Origin: Cupriavidus sp. MP-37
GTDB taxonomy: Bacteria > Pseudomonadota > Gammaproteobacteria > Burkholderiales > Burkholderiaceae
Length of the DNA stretch: 64,000 bases
Assembly (NCBI RefSeq): GCF_020618415.1
Contig: NZ_CP085344.1
Span: 2,565,001-2,629,000 of the forward strand
Reading direction: 5' to 3'
Shown: piece by piece, positions 36,539 through 46,615 of the stretch
How positions within the stretch are numbered: the stretch's first letter is position 1
How the letters are laid out: every line of letters begins with the position of its first letter
Made by a program: the position numbers and the translations under genes
The notes under the pieces: model-generated
What the model was told of the DNA's origin: nothing
Database searches by the model: none
The model's input: the letters and a program-made list of their open reading frames with translations, nothing else

Positions 36539-37417
36539 TCAGCGGCGCAGCTCGGTGTGGCGCTGTTCGGTGTGGCGCAGTTCGGTGTGGATATATGCCG
36601 CGACGTGCTCGAGCAGCTCGTCGAGATGGCCGCGCAGCACGGCGAAGCCCGCATGCTGCGCCAGCGTGGCCTCGTCCATGTACAGCGCCCGGTTGATCTC
36701 GATCTGCAGGCTGTGCCGCCGCTGCGCCGGATCGGCATAGGCGCGGATCAGCTGCGCGCCCTTGTACGGCCAGTTGACGGCCACCTGGTAGCCCAGCCCG
36801 CGCAGGCACTCCGCCACCAGTTCGATGAATTCCGCCGAACAAGTCGCGCCGTCGCCGTTGCTGACGACGAAATCCGGCCGCGCGGCGCCGTTGTCGACGT
36901 TCATCGCATTGCCGCGCGACTTCATCGAATGGCAGTCGAGATGCCACACCGCACCCGCGCGCGCATGGTGCTGGGCCAGCAGTCCGGACAGCGCGGCATG
37001 GTACGGGTCGTAGTAGGTCTTGAGCAGGTATTCCGCCATGTGCGGCGACAGGGTCTCGGCATAGACCGGCACGCCCGGCAGCGCCAGCCGGCGCAGCACG
37101 CCCATGCCGCGGCCCGACTTGTCGCTGGGGCGCACTTCATAAGGCATGGCGCCATCGATCAGGTCGGGGTCGATATCGTCGCGGGCGCGGTTGACGTCGA
37201 CCAGCCAGCGCGGGAAGTCCGCGCACAGCAAGGTGCCGCCCACCCGCGGCGCATGCGCGAACAGCTGGTCGACATAGGCGTCCCAGCCGCTCAGCAAGGC
37301 CGCGGGCGGCGCGGCCAGCGGCAGCGTCTCGGCATGCAGCAGGCCGCTGTGCGGAGAATCCACCACCAGCGGCAGCGCCGCCCCGGCCGGTTCAGTCAGG
37401 GAATACGGAAGCGTCAT
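36539..37417 (-). CDS. N-formylglutamate amidohydrolase family protein
   Basis: A 292-residue zinc-type amidohydrolase of the HutG (FGase) family, which removes formate from N-formyl-glutamate or similar N-formyl amino acids. Key segments are VVDSPHSGLLHAETL near residue 19, the RWLVDVNRARDDIDP segment and WHLDCHSMKSRG with the metal histidine. No other histidine-degradation genes are near. It follows a porin gene by two bases and an ABC uptake operon on the same strand, so the substrate probably enters through them. The extreme C-terminus is a short tandem HTELR-type repeat. Confidence 0.88.
   Translation of the reverse strand: MTLPYSLTEPAGAALPLVVDSPHSGLLHAETLPLAAPPAALLSGWDAYVDQLFAHAPRVGGTLLCADFPRWLVDVNRARDDIDPDLIDGAMPYEVRPSDKSGRGMGVLRRLALPGVPVYAETLSPHMAEYLLKTYYDPYHAALSGLLAQHHARAGAVWHLDCHSMKSRGNAMNVDNGAARPDFVVSNGDGATCSAEFIELVAECLRGLGYQVAVNWPYKGAQLIRAYADPAQRRHSLQIEINRALYMDEATLAQHAGFAVLRGHLDELLEHVAAYIHTELRHTEQRHTELRR
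36545..36589. repeat. Three 15-bp tandem repeats encoding the amidohydrolase C-terminus
   Basis: Three near-identical 15-base units starting GCGCAG or GCGCTG and ending TTCGGTGTG or CTCGGTGTG encode the RHTEL/RHTEQ repeat at the very end of the N-formylglutamate amidohydrolase-like protein. The unit keeps the reading frame, so copy-number change would only change the length of the tail. Confidence 0.85.
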
Positions 37418-37419
37418 GG

Positions 37420-38457
37420 TCAGAATTTGTGCTGGATGCCCACGCCCACCGTGGTCACGGTGTCGCCGGGCTTGTGCGAGTTGGGATCCTCGCGGTCAAA
37501 GAAGACATAGGGCATGGTGCGCTTGCTCAGGCTGTAGCCGTAGCCGGCCTGCACCTTGCTGAGCCGGCCCTGCGGGTCGCGCTGCACCGCGCGCTGCATG
37601 TAGTTGACAGTGAGCTTGTGCGCGCCGTACGGCACCGAGAAGCCGACCAGCCAGTACGGCACGTCGGTGCGCGTGGCCGCGGTGCCGGCGTAGCGGTCGC
37701 GCCCGACGATGCCGTAGAGGTTGACCACGGAGAAGTCGTATGAAGCCACCGCCTGCACCTTGTCGCGGAAATCATTGGCGACCAGGCCGCCGCTCTTGGC
37801 ATCGCGCGAATAGCCAAGCCCCGCCGCGAACTTGCCGGCGGCGTAGTTCAGGCCCAGGTCGAATTGCCGGAAATCGTCCTCCGCCTGCAGCGGCGGCCGG
37901 GTATTGGGCGTGGTCGAATCCGGCCCCGCCAGGTTCATGCGCGCCCGCACCGAGAAGCCGCCGAAGCTTGGCGTCATATAGCCGAGCGCATTCGACACGC
38001 GGTTGCGCGCATTCAGCACCTTGGTGCCGATCGCGGTGGCGCCGGCATCATGGATGGCGAAGTCGATGTTCTGCGTCACCTGCGAATAGATCGGCGAGCC
38101 CACGATCGTCGCCGAATCCAGCCGGCCCAGCGCGATCGCGCCGAAGCCGCCCTGCAGGCCGACGAAGGCATGGCGGAACTGCGGGTTGGTGGCGACGCCG
38201 TTGTCGGCGCCGAAGCCCTGCTCCAGGCCGAATGCCGCGCGCAGGCCGCCGCCCAGCTCTTCGTTGCCGCGCAGGCCCCAGCGCGAAGCGTTGTCGGCCA
38301 TCTGCGTGGCCCGCCCGTCGGGCCCCTTCTGGTATTCGATGTCGGTGTCGATGCGGCCGTACAGCGTCACCGTGGCGTCGGCCGCGGCCGACAGCAGCGC
38401 CAGCGCGCCGCCGAAGCAGGCGCGTCCGAGTGCGCGCCTGGCGTGGATACCGTTCAT
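37420..38457 (-). CDS. Gram-negative porin (OmpC type)
   Basis: A 345-residue trimeric porin with a signal sequence (residues about 8-26) and a mature start VTLYGRIDTDIEYQKG. The barrel signatures SRWGLRGNEELGGGLRAAFGLEQGF and FVGLQGGFGAIALGRLDSA are present, and the protein ends VGVGIQHKF. The ATG at 38457 is chosen for the GGGAGCAGGAG just before it; an in-frame ATG 27 bases upstream has no such signal. The amidohydrolase gene follows two bases later, so the pair is co-transcribed, possibly with the upstream ABC operon. Confidence 0.93.
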   Translation of the reverse strand: MNGIHARRALGRACFGGALALLSAAADATVTLYGRIDTDIEYQKGPDGRATQMADNASRWGLRGNEELGGGLRAAFGLEQGFGADNGVATNPQFRHAFVGLQGGFGAIALGRLDSATIVGSPIYSQVTQNIDFAIHDAGATAIGTKVLNARNRVSNALGYMTPSFGGFSVRARMNLAGPDSTTPNTRPPLQAEDDFRQFDLGLNYAAGKFAAGLGYSRDAKSGGLVANDFRDKVQAVASYDFSVVNLYGIVGRDRYAGTAATRTDVPYWLVGFSVPYGAHKLTVNYMQRAVQRDPQGRLSKVQAGYGYSLSKRTMPYVFFDREDPNSHKPGDTVTTVGVGIQHKF

Positions 38458-38538
38458 GCTCCTGCTCCCTCTGCGTGGTTTCATGCAAAAAATCCCCCTC
38501 TGTGGTGCAACTGCCGCGTGGTCTGCCCGCGCAGCGCG

Positions 38539-38592
38539 CACGCTCCCGCCCATCCCGCGCAGGCGGGATGGGGTCGTTCGACCGGGAGCGTG
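38539..38592 (-). terminator. Nested double hairpin between ABC operon and porin
   Basis: An outer 10-bp stem CACGCTCCCG/CGGGAGCGTG encloses an inner 10-bp stem CCCATCCCGC/GCGGGATGGG with loop GCAG. The inner arms begin right after the left outer arm, and a 10-base spacer separates them from the right one. It lies 26 bases after the dppF stop. No T-run follows, so partial termination or mRNA protection is the likely role. Confidence 0.6.
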
Positions 38593-38618
38593 AGCGCGCC
38601 GCGCCTGGCGGCGGCTAT

Positions 38619-39574
38619 CTAGTCATTCAGGTGGCAGGCGGACAGGCGTCCGCCGATATCGCGCAGCAGCGGCACCTCCGTCTTGCAGCGTGCGCTCGCG
38701 TGCGGGCAGCGCGGATGGAAGGCGCAGCCACTTGGCGGCGCCAGCGGGCTGGGCAGCTCGCCGCGGATCGGCTGGTGCGCGGGCGGCGTCGCGCCCAGGC
38801 GCGGGGCGTCGGCCAGCAGCGCGCGCGTATAGGGATGGTTGGGCGCGGCGAACACCTCGCGCGCGGCGCCGCTTTCGACGATGCGGCCCAGGTACATGAT
38901 CACCACGCGGTCCGACATATGCTCCACCACCGCCAGGTTGTGGCTGATGAAGACATAGGTCAGCGCGTGCTCGCGCCGCAGCTCCATGAACAGGTTGATG
39001 ATCTGCGCCTGCACCGAGACATCGAGCGCGGACACGGCCTCGTCGCAGATCAGCAGGCGCGGGCGCAGCGCCAGCGCGCGCGCGATCGCCACGCGCTGGC
39101 GCTGGCCGCCGGAGAACTCGTGCGGATAGCGCTCGGCATAGCCGCGATCGAGTCCCACCTGCTGCAGCAGCTCGCCGGCGGTCGCGGCCGCGCGCGAGCG
39201 CTTGATCAGGCCGTGGTAGACCGCGCCTTCGGTGATGGCCTGGCCGATGCGCAGGCGCGGGTTCAGCGACGCATAGGGGTTCTGGAACACCATCTGCACC
39301 GCGCGGTGATAAGCGGCGGAAGCAATGTCGGCGCGCTGGCCCTCCCAGGCGATCTCGCCGCCGGTCTGCGGCAGCAGGCCCGCCAGCATGCGGCCCAGCG
39401 TGGACTTGCCGCAGCCGGACTCGCCGACCACGCCCAGCACCTCGCCCTGGCGCACCTGCAGCGAGACATCGTTGACGGCATGCACCGCCTGCGCCGGCTT
39501 GCCGGCCATGCGCGCGAGCAGTCCGGGCTTGAGCAGAAAGCGTTTCTGCAGGTTGTGCGCTTCGAGCATGACCG

Positions 39575-39578
<4 letters not shown>
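38619..39578 (-). CDS. dppF: Oligopeptide/dipeptide ABC transporter ATP-binding protein, DppF type
   Basis: A 319-residue ATPase subunit. Walker A is [13 protein letters not shown], the ABC signature is [15 protein letters not shown], and Walker B is [12 protein letters not shown]. The C-terminal [14 protein letters not shown] segment is the cysteine motif of peptide-type ATPases and may bind an iron-sulfur cluster. It overlaps dppD by four bases (ATGA). It is the last subunit gene of the operon; a porin and an amidohydrolase follow on the same strand. Confidence 0.95.
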
Positions 39579-40537
<959 letters not shown>

Positions 40538-40547
40538 GGCGGGCTCC

Positions 40548-41495
40548 TTACGCTTCCAGCCGCGGGTTGAGCACGCGGCGCAGGCGGTCGCCCACCAGGT
40601 TGATCGAGCCGATCAGCAGCACCAGGGCCACGCCCGGGAACACGCTGATCCAGTACTTGTTCGACAGCATGTATTCGAAGCCGTTGGCGATCAGCATGCC
40701 CAGCGACGGCTGCGTGCGCGGCAGGCCGATGCCGAGGAAGCTCATGGTGGCCTCGAGCGTGATCGCATGCGCGATCTGCAGCGTGCCGGTCACCACCAGC
40801 GGCGCCATGCAGTTGGGCAGGATATGGCGGAACATCACGCGCAGCGCCGGCAGCCCCTGGCCCAGCGCGGCCTCGACATACTCCTTGCGCCGCTCCACCT
40901 GCGCCGCGCCGCGCACGGTGCGGGCAAAGTAGGCCCACTGCACGATCACCAGCGCCAGCAGGGTCTTGTCGACGCCCTGCCCCAGCACTGCCAGCAGGAT
41001 CAGCGCCACCAGCACCGCCGGCAGGCTCAGCTGCAGGTCGACCACGCGCATGATGGCGGCGTCGGCCACGCCGCCGAAGTAGGCCGCGGCCAGCCCCACC
41101 GCGCTGCCCACCATCAGCGCCACCACCGCGCTGATCACGCCCACGCCCACGCTGATGCGAATGCCGTAGAAGATGGCGCTGAGCAGGTCGCGCCCGGCGC
41201 CGTCGGTGCCGAGCCAGTAGTGCGCCTGGCCTTCATAGCCGGTGCTGCCCGGCGGCAGTTCGGAGTCGATCACCGACACCGTGGCAAGGTCATAGGGGTT
41301 CTGCGGGCTGAGCGCATGGGCCAGCACGGCCACCAGCAGCAGCACCAGCAGCAATGCCAGCGCGGCGGCGGAGACTCGGTTGGCGCAGAAGCGCCGCAGC
41401 AGCGAAGGTCGTGCCGGCGGCGCGGCGGCTGGCGCCGGCGCGACCGCTGGGAGCGCGGGACTGGCTTCATCGGTTTCGGACAGAGGCAGGGACAT
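40548..41495 (-). CDS. dppC: Oligopeptide/dipeptide ABC transporter permease, DppC type
   Basis: A 315-residue inner-membrane permease with six predicted helices. It has the N-terminal Pro/Ala-rich lead, the HYWLGTDGAGRDLLSAIFYGIRISVGVG motif of DppC/OppC, and the EAA loop EYVEAALGQGLPALRVMFRHILPN that docks with the ATPase. Confidence 0.94.
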   Translation of the reverse strand: MSLPLSETDEASPALPAVAPAPAAAPPARPSLLRRFCANRVSAAALALLLVLLLVAVLAHALSPQNPYDLATVSVIDSELPPGSTGYEGQAHYWLGTDGAGRDLLSAIFYGIRISVGVGVISAVVALMVGSAVGLAAAYFGGVADAAIMRVVDLQLSLPAVLVALILLAVLGQGVDKTLLALVIVQWAYFARTVRGAAQVERRKEYVEAALGQGLPALRVMFRHILPNCMAPLVVTGTLQIAHAITLEATMSFLGIGLPRTQPSLGMLIANGFEYMLSNKYWISVFPGVALVLLIGSINLVGDRLRRVLNPRLEA

Positions 41496-41549
41496 CGGTT
41501 CAGTCTCGTTCTTGGGTCTTCGATAGCGGGGAATGGAGGCGGCGCGCGG

Positions 41550-42521
41550 CTAGGCCGCCTTGTGCCGCAGGCGCGGGTCGAGCACCACGTACAGCAGGTC
41601 GACCACCAGGTTCAGCACGACGAACAGCAACAGCGTGACCAGCAGGTAGGCCACCACCACCGGGCGGTCCAGCGCCAGCACGGAATCGATGATCAGCTTG
41701 CCCATGCCGGGCCACGAGAACACCGACTCGGTCACCACCGAGAACGCGATCAGGTGGCCGAACTCCAGCCCGACCACGGTCACGATCGGGATCAGCACGT
41801 TGGGCACCACGTGGCGCAGCACCAGCCGCGCGCCGCCCACGCCCTTGGCGCGGGCAAACTTGATGTACTCCTGCCCCGCCACCTCGCGCGTGCCGGCCTC
41901 GGTCAGCCGCGCCACCAGCGAGATCTTGAACAGCGACAGCGTCAGCGCCGGCAGCAGCAGGAAGCGGATGCCCTCCCAGCTGGTCACCGACAGCGGCACG
42001 CCCAGCACCGTGCTGACCGGCCCGCGCCCGCCCGACGGCAGCCAGCCCAGGTTCACCGAGAACACCAGGATGCCGATCATGCCGATCCAGAACGTCGGCA
42101 TGATCACGCCGCCGAGCGAAGCCGCCATCAGCATCCGCGCCAGCCGGCTGTGCGGCTTCAGGCCGGCGTAGACGCCCATCGGGATGCCGATGCCCAGCGA
42201 CAGCAGCAGCGCCGTCACCGCCAGCTCCAGCGTGGCCGGCACGCGGCTGACGATCAGCTCGATCGCGGGCCGGTTGTAGACGAAGGAGTCGCCGAGGTCG
42301 CCGTGCAGCGCGCCCTCGAGAAAACGCAGGTACTGCTGCGGCACGGGCAGGTCCAGGCCGAGCGCATGGCGCGCCTCGGTGATCTCCTGCTCGGTGGCGG
42401 TGGGACTGACCAGCAGGTGCACGGGATCGCCGATCAGGTTGACCGCGCAGAACGTCAGCACCGACATGATCCAGAGCACCGCGATGCTCTGCAGCAGCCG
42501 TTTCAGTAGGGTTTCAAGCAT
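41550..42521 (-). CDS. dppB: Oligopeptide/dipeptide ABC transporter permease, DppB type
   Basis: A 323-residue permease. The N-terminus LLKRLLQSIAVLWIMSVLTF and the following VPQQYLRFLEGALHGDLGDSFVYNRP segment are typical of DppB/OppB, and YIKFARAKGVGGARLVLRHVVPN is the EAA loop. It pairs with DppC to form the channel and is separated from the binding protein gene by 39 bases. Confidence 0.94.
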   Translation of the reverse strand: MLETLLKRLLQSIAVLWIMSVLTFCAVNLIGDPVHLLVSPTATEQEITEARHALGLDLPVPQQYLRFLEGALHGDLGDSFVYNRPAIELIVSRVPATLELAVTALLLSLGIGIPMGVYAGLKPHSRLARMLMAASLGGVIMPTFWIGMIGILVFSVNLGWLPSGGRGPVSTVLGVPLSVTSWEGIRFLLLPALTLSLFKISLVARLTEAGTREVAGQEYIKFARAKGVGGARLVLRHVVPNVLIPIVTVVGLEFGHLIAFSVVTESVFSWPGMGKLIIDSVLALDRPVVVAYLLVTLLLFVVLNLVVDLLYVVLDPRLRHKAA

Positions 42522-42560
42522 GGTAGAAGCCGGTGGGGATGCGGATACGGGTTGGCGCGC

Positions 42561-44198
42561 TCAGCGTTGCGGCGCGGCCGGCGGCGCCGGGCGGATGTTG
42601 CCAGCATAGGTAAAGCCGTCGCTGCGCGGCTGCACCGCGAGCCCGTCGCGATAGGCCCAGGCCGCGCGCAGGTGATGCAGCGGCACGATGCCGGCGTCGG
42701 CCGCCAGCCGCTCTGCCGCGTCCTGCTGCGCCAGCTCGCGCGGGGCCGGCGCCATGGTGCGCATGGCCTGCTCGATCAATGCGTCGACGGCCGCGTTGGC
42801 ATAGCCGCTGCGGTTGTTCGCGCCCAGGCCGGCGGCCTTGTCCTGCGCGTGCGCCACCGCCACCAGCGGCTCCAGCGAATCGCCGCTGACCGCGCCGATG
42901 CCAAGCAGGAAGGCGCTGAACTCGGGCTTGCCGCCGGCGCCGCCCGAGGTGGCGCGGGTGATATAGACCGAGTACGGCAGCGTGCGCACCTCGGTGCGGA
43001 TGCCGGCGCGGGTCAGCATCTGGCCGACCGCCTCGCAGGTCTTGGCGTCGTTCAGGTAGCGGTCGTTGGGGCAATGCAGCGTCAGGCGGAAGCCCTGCGG
43101 ATAGCCGGCCTGCGCCAGCAGCGAGCGCGCCCGCCCGACGTCGGCGCGCGGCGCCGGCACCTCCGGGGCAAAGCCGAAGAAGCCCTGCGGCACCATCTGC
43201 CCGGCCGGCACCGAATCGCCCTTGGTGACGCGCGCCGCGATCAGGTCGCGGTCGATCGCCAGGCTGATCGCCTGCCGCACCCGCACGTCGCGCAGCGGGT
43301 TGGCCGCCAGCGGCTGGCCGGCGTGGTCCTGCACATAGGGCGAGACCGCGCGGGCCTGGTCCAGCTGCAGGTAGTTCAGCATGTACGAGGTGGCGGAGAC
43401 GACGCGGATGCGGCCGTTGGTGCGCGCGAAGGCCTCGGCAATGCTGGCCGACGAGGCGTCGATCACGTCCACCAGCCCGGACAGCAGCGCCGAGGCCCGC
43501 GCCGGCTCCTTCGGGATGAACTGGAACACCACCCGCTGCCACGGCTGCGGCCCGCCCCAGTAGCCCGGATTGCGCGACAGCGTCAGCTGCTGGCCGTGCT
43601 CCCACGCCACCAGCCGGTACGGTCCGGTGCCGATGGCGGCGCTGCCATGGGCGAAATCGGCTTCGCGCACGCCCGCGCCGAGCGAGCGCGGCAGCATCGC
43701 CACCATGCCCAGGTTCTGCGGCAGCACCGGGTTGGGCGAGCGCGTGCGCACCCGCAACACCAGCGGCCCGGTGACCTCCACCGCCGCCACCGACTTCAGG
43801 TAGGTGCGGAAGGTGCGTGCGCCGGGCAGCTTCATGGCGCGCTCGATCGAGTAGCGCGCGTCCTCGGCGGTGAACGGCTCGCCATTGCTGAAGCGCACGC
43901 CGGCACGCAGCTGGAACTCCCAGGTGCGGTCGTCCAGCTGGTGCCAGGCAGTGGCCAGCTGCGGCACCGGGCGCAGCGCGTTGTCGAGGCCGACCAGGGT
44001 CTCGTACACGTGGCCCCACAGGTTGCGCCCGGCGGCGTCGAGCACATGGGGATCCGCGGCGCTGATCTCGGCCTTGTAGCCGATGCGCAGGTCGGCCGCC
44101 CGCGCGGCGTTCGCGCCGGCAAGCAGCGCTGCGGCAGTTAGCGTGGCGAGGACGGCGGCGGCGAGGCGCGACGCCGGGTTGACGGCAGGGGTGGACAT
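42561..44198 (-). CDS. dppA: Peptide-type ABC transporter substrate-binding protein (SBP family 5)
   Basis: A 545-residue periplasmic receptor with a signal peptide at residues 1-35 (ATLTAAALLAGANAARA). Family features are GHVYETLVGLDNALRPVPQLATAWHQ, VRFSNGEPFTAEDARYSIERA, GTGPYRLVAWEHGQQLTLSRNPGYWGG and VRVRQAISLAIDRDLI. The ATG at 44198 is preferred because the signal peptide begins there, although two in-frame ATGs lie within 27-42 bases upstream and the Shine-Dalgarno is weak. It is the first gene of the operon. Ligand unknown; family members bind peptides, glutathione, nickel or sugars. Confidence 0.9.
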   Translation of the reverse strand: MSTPAVNPASRLAAAVLATLTAAALLAGANAARAADLRIGYKAEISAADPHVLDAAGRNLWGHVYETLVGLDNALRPVPQLATAWHQLDDRTWEFQLRAGVRFSNGEPFTAEDARYSIERAMKLPGARTFRTYLKSVAAVEVTGPLVLRVRTRSPNPVLPQNLGMVAMLPRSLGAGVREADFAHGSAAIGTGPYRLVAWEHGQQLTLSRNPGYWGGPQPWQRVVFQFIPKEPARASALLSGLVDVIDASSASIAEAFARTNGRIRVVSATSYMLNYLQLDQARAVSPYVQDHAGQPLAANPLRDVRVRQAISLAIDRDLIAARVTKGDSVPAGQMVPQGFFGFAPEVPAPRADVGRARSLLAQAGYPQGFRLTLHCPNDRYLNDAKTCEAVGQMLTRAGIRTEVRTLPYSVYITRATSGGAGGKPEFSAFLLGIGAVSGDSLEPLVAVAHAQDKAAGLGANNRSGYANAAVDALIEQAMRTMAPAPRELAQQDAAERLAADAGIVPLHHLRAAWAYRDGLAVQPRSDGFTYAGNIRPAPPAAPQR

Positions 44199-44218
44199 GG
44201 TGGGGTGGTTCGCTTCCC

Positions 44219-44251
44219 GATACATTGTTTCATTCAGTGATACCGTGTATC
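44219..44251. promoter_or_regulatory. Candidate IclR-type operator upstream of dppA
   Basis: GATACCGTGTATC at 44239-44251 is a perfect inverted repeat GATAC-CGT-GTATC, and another GATAC lies exactly 20 bases upstream at 44219-44223. The element sits just upstream of the dppA start and downstream of the IclR gene's terminator. It may be the site through which the IclR-type regulator controls the uptake operon. Confidence 0.5.
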
Positions 44252-44312
44252 GAAGAATAAGACATCGAGGCCAGTCCCGGTAAGAAGGGTTTACCCCCGG
44301 GACGCGCAACAG

Positions 44313-44341
44313 GCAAAAAAAACGGCGCCGAAGCGCCGTTT
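44313..44341 (-). terminator. Intrinsic terminator of the iclR gene
   Basis: On the minus strand a perfect 8-bp stem AACGGCGC/GCGCCGTT with a stable TTCG tetraloop is followed by a run of eight T. It lies about 80 bases after the IclR gene stop and upstream of dppA, so IclR transcription ends before the uptake operon. Confidence 0.92.
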
Positions 44342-44418
44342 GGGACAGGAAGTGCGCGGCACGTGGCCGCGCGATGCAGGGCTGGGGGCCAGGAGGGCTG
44401 CAGGGCTGGAGGGCTGGT

Positions 44419-45177
44419 TCAGCCGCCCGCGTAACCGAGCGCGCGCGACAGGTTGGCGGCCTCCGCCACCACCATCGCCACATGGCGGTCCAGCGCCTGC
44501 TGCGTGGTGCGGCTGGCCGGGCTGGCAATGCTCAGCGACGCCACCGCGGCGCCGCTGTGGTCGCGCAGCGGCGCCGCGGCGGAGATGGCGTCGGCATCGC
44601 GCTCGCCCACCGACACCGCATAGCCGGCCGCACGGATCGCCGCCAGTTCCTCGCGCAGCGCCTGCGGCTCGATGATGGTCTTGGCGGTGAAGCGTTCGAG
44701 CTGTTGCGCCAGCACGGCCTCCAGCACCTCGGGCCCGGCGAAGGCCAGCAGCAGCTTGCCGGAGGCGCCCACATGCAGCGGCCGGCGGTTGCCGATCTCG
44801 GTATGCACCCGCACCGATTGCGTCGACTCGTGCCGCGCCACGCACACCGACTCGAGCCCGTCGCGCACGCGCACGATCACGTTCTCGCCGCAGGCCGCGC
44901 CGATCGCCGCCAGCCGCGGGCCCACCAGCTTGACCAGGTCGAACTGCTCGCGCGCGGCATTGCCCACCAGCAGCGCGTTGTAGCTGAGCTTGTAGACCGC
45001 CGCCGGCGACTCGCGCGCGATCAGCCCGCGGTGCTCCAGCGTGGTCAGCAGCCGGAACGCGCGCGCCTTGGTCAGCCCGGCGCGCCGTGCCAGTTCGGTC
45101 ACGCCCAGCGATGGGTGCTCGGCCACCAGCATCAGCAGGCCCAGGGCCTCGTCCACCGCTTCAACGATGTAGGTCAT
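44419..45177 (-). CDS. IclR family transcriptional regulator
   Basis: 252 residues: a winged helix at about 5-60 (SLGVTELARRAGLTKARAFR, LTTLEHRGLIAR) and an IclR effector domain at about 75-250 (GNRRPLHVGASGKLLLAF). The ATG at 45177 has AAGG just upstream; the longer frame is not supported by the family. It lies between the dpp operon on the same strand, separated by a strong terminator, and the divergent thiolase-like/DUF35 genes. Either could be its target. Confidence 0.93.
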   Translation of the reverse strand: MTYIVEAVDEALGLLMLVAEHPSLGVTELARRAGLTKARAFRLLTTLEHRGLIARESPAAVYKLSYNALLVGNAAREQFDLVKLVGPRLAAIGAACGENVIVRVRDGLESVCVARHESTQSVRVHTEIGNRRPLHVGASGKLLLAFAGPEVLEAVLAQQLERFTAKTIIEPQALREELAAIRAAGYAVSVGERDADAISAAAPLRDHSGAAVASLSIASPASRTTQQALDRHVAMVVAEAANLSRALGYAGG

Positions 45178-45431
45178 CGATCCTTTTCGTCTAGATTCAG
45201 AAATATCCAGCGCAGATTGTAGCGGTCGCCGCAATCGTTCGCGCTGCAAGTGCCTCGCGCCAGGCTTCAATGGCACCATCCCCGCCTGCAACGAATACAC
45301 CCTTCGGCACTTCCGAATACAACGCGGCGGGCAAGCTACGCAATACTCTCGGGATCGCCGTGCCAGCCTCGCGCCCGTCCCGCCCCACCCGCCCTCGCGC
45401 TGGCACCACCTGACGCACCGAAGGAGAACAG

Positions 45432-46598
45432 ATGAGCATCAACGGCAAGGCCTACATCGTCGGGGCCTACGAGCACCCGACCCGCAAGGCACCGGACAAG
45501 ACCGTGGCGCAACTGCACGCCGAGAGCGCCAAGGGCGCGCTGCAGGACGCCGGCCTGACCCTGGCCGACGTCGACGGCTATTTCTGCGCGGGCGACGCGC
45601 CCGGGCTGGGCGCGGTCAACATGGTCGACTACCTCGGCCTGAAGGTGCGCCATGTCGATTCGACCGACACCGGCGGCTCCGCCTACCTGGTCCATGTCTC
45701 GCACGCCGCGCAGGCGATCGCCGCCGGCAAGTGCAACGTCGCGCTGATCACGCTGGCGGGCCGCCCGCGCTCGGAGGGCTCCACCGGCACGCAGGCGCGC
45801 AACTGGGGCGCCAACCTGCCCGACCTGCCGTTCGAAAGCCCGTTCAGCCCGGTCACGGTCAACCTGTACGCGATGGCGGCGATGCGCCATATGCACGAGT
45901 ACGGCACCACCGCCGAGCAACTCGCCTGGGTCAAGGTGGCCGCGTCGCACCACGCGCAGCACAACCCCCACGCGATGCTGCGCGACGTGGTCACGGTCGA
46001 AGACGTGCTGAACTCGCCGATGATCTCGGACCCGCTGCACAAGCTGGATTGCTGCGTGGTGTCGGACGGCGGCGGCGCGCTGATCGTCGCCCGCCCGGAG
46101 ATCGCCGCCACGCTGCAGCGGCCCAAGGTGAAGATCCGCGGCGCCGGCGAATACATCAAGGGCCAGCTCGGCGGCGAAGTCGACCTGAGCTGGTCGGGCG
46201 CGCGCTTCTCGGGCGCGACGGCGTTTGCCGAAGCGGGCGTGACCCCGGCCGACATCAAGTACGCGTCGATCTACGACAGCTTCACCATCACCGTGCTGAT
46301 GCAGCTGGAAGACCTGGGCTTCTGCCAGAAGGGCGAAGGCGGCAGGTTCGTCGCCGACGGCAACCTGATCTCCGGCGTCGGCAAGCTGCCGTTCAATACC
46401 GATGGCGGCGGCCTGTGCAACAACCACCCGGCCAACCGCGGCGGCATCACCAAGGTCATCGAAGCCGTGCGCCAGCTGCGTGGCGAGGCCCACCCCGCGG
46501 TGCAGGTCGCCAATTGCGACCTCGCGCTGGCGCAGGGCACCGGCGGCTACCTGGGCTCGCGCCACGGCAGCGCCACCCTGATCCTTGAACGTGAATAA
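45432..46598 (+). CDS. SCP-2-type thiolase-fold protein lacking the nucleophilic cysteine (candidate retro-aldolase)
   Basis: 388 residues with a thiolase fold of the sterol-carrier/SCP-x group. Where true thiolases have the acylated cysteine, this protein reads VDSTDTGGSAYL (S77-T78-D79-T80), so it cannot form the normal thioester intermediate. H332 (NHPANRGG) is kept, but the second catalytic cysteine near the C-terminus is replaced by the AQGTGGYLGSRHGS stretch. This pattern, plus the DUF35 partner downstream, resembles Ltp2-type side-chain retro-aldolases, in which tyrosines rather than cysteines have been proposed to act; Y281 (YDSF) and Y373 are candidates. GGAG precedes the start. The substrate is unknown. 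Confidence 0.85.
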   Translation: MSINGKAYIVGAYEHPTRKAPDKTVAQLHAESAKGALQDAGLTLADVDGYFCAGDAPGLGAVNMVDYLGLKVRHVDSTDTGGSAYLVHVSHAAQAIAAGKCNVALITLAGRPRSEGSTGTQARNWGANLPDLPFESPFSPVTVNLYAMAAMRHMHEYGTTAEQLAWVKVAASHHAQHNPHAMLRDVVTVEDVLNSPMISDPLHKLDCCVVSDGGGALIVARPEIAATLQRPKVKIRGAGEYIKGQLGGEVDLSWSGARFSGATAFAEAGVTPADIKYASIYDSFTITVLMQLEDLGFCQKGEGGRFVADGNLISGVGKLPFNTDGGGLCNNHPANRGGITKVIEAVRQLRGEAHPAVQVANCDLALAQGTGGYLGSRHGSATLILERE

Positions 46599-46615
46599 AG
46601 CGCGGGAGCACTGAC

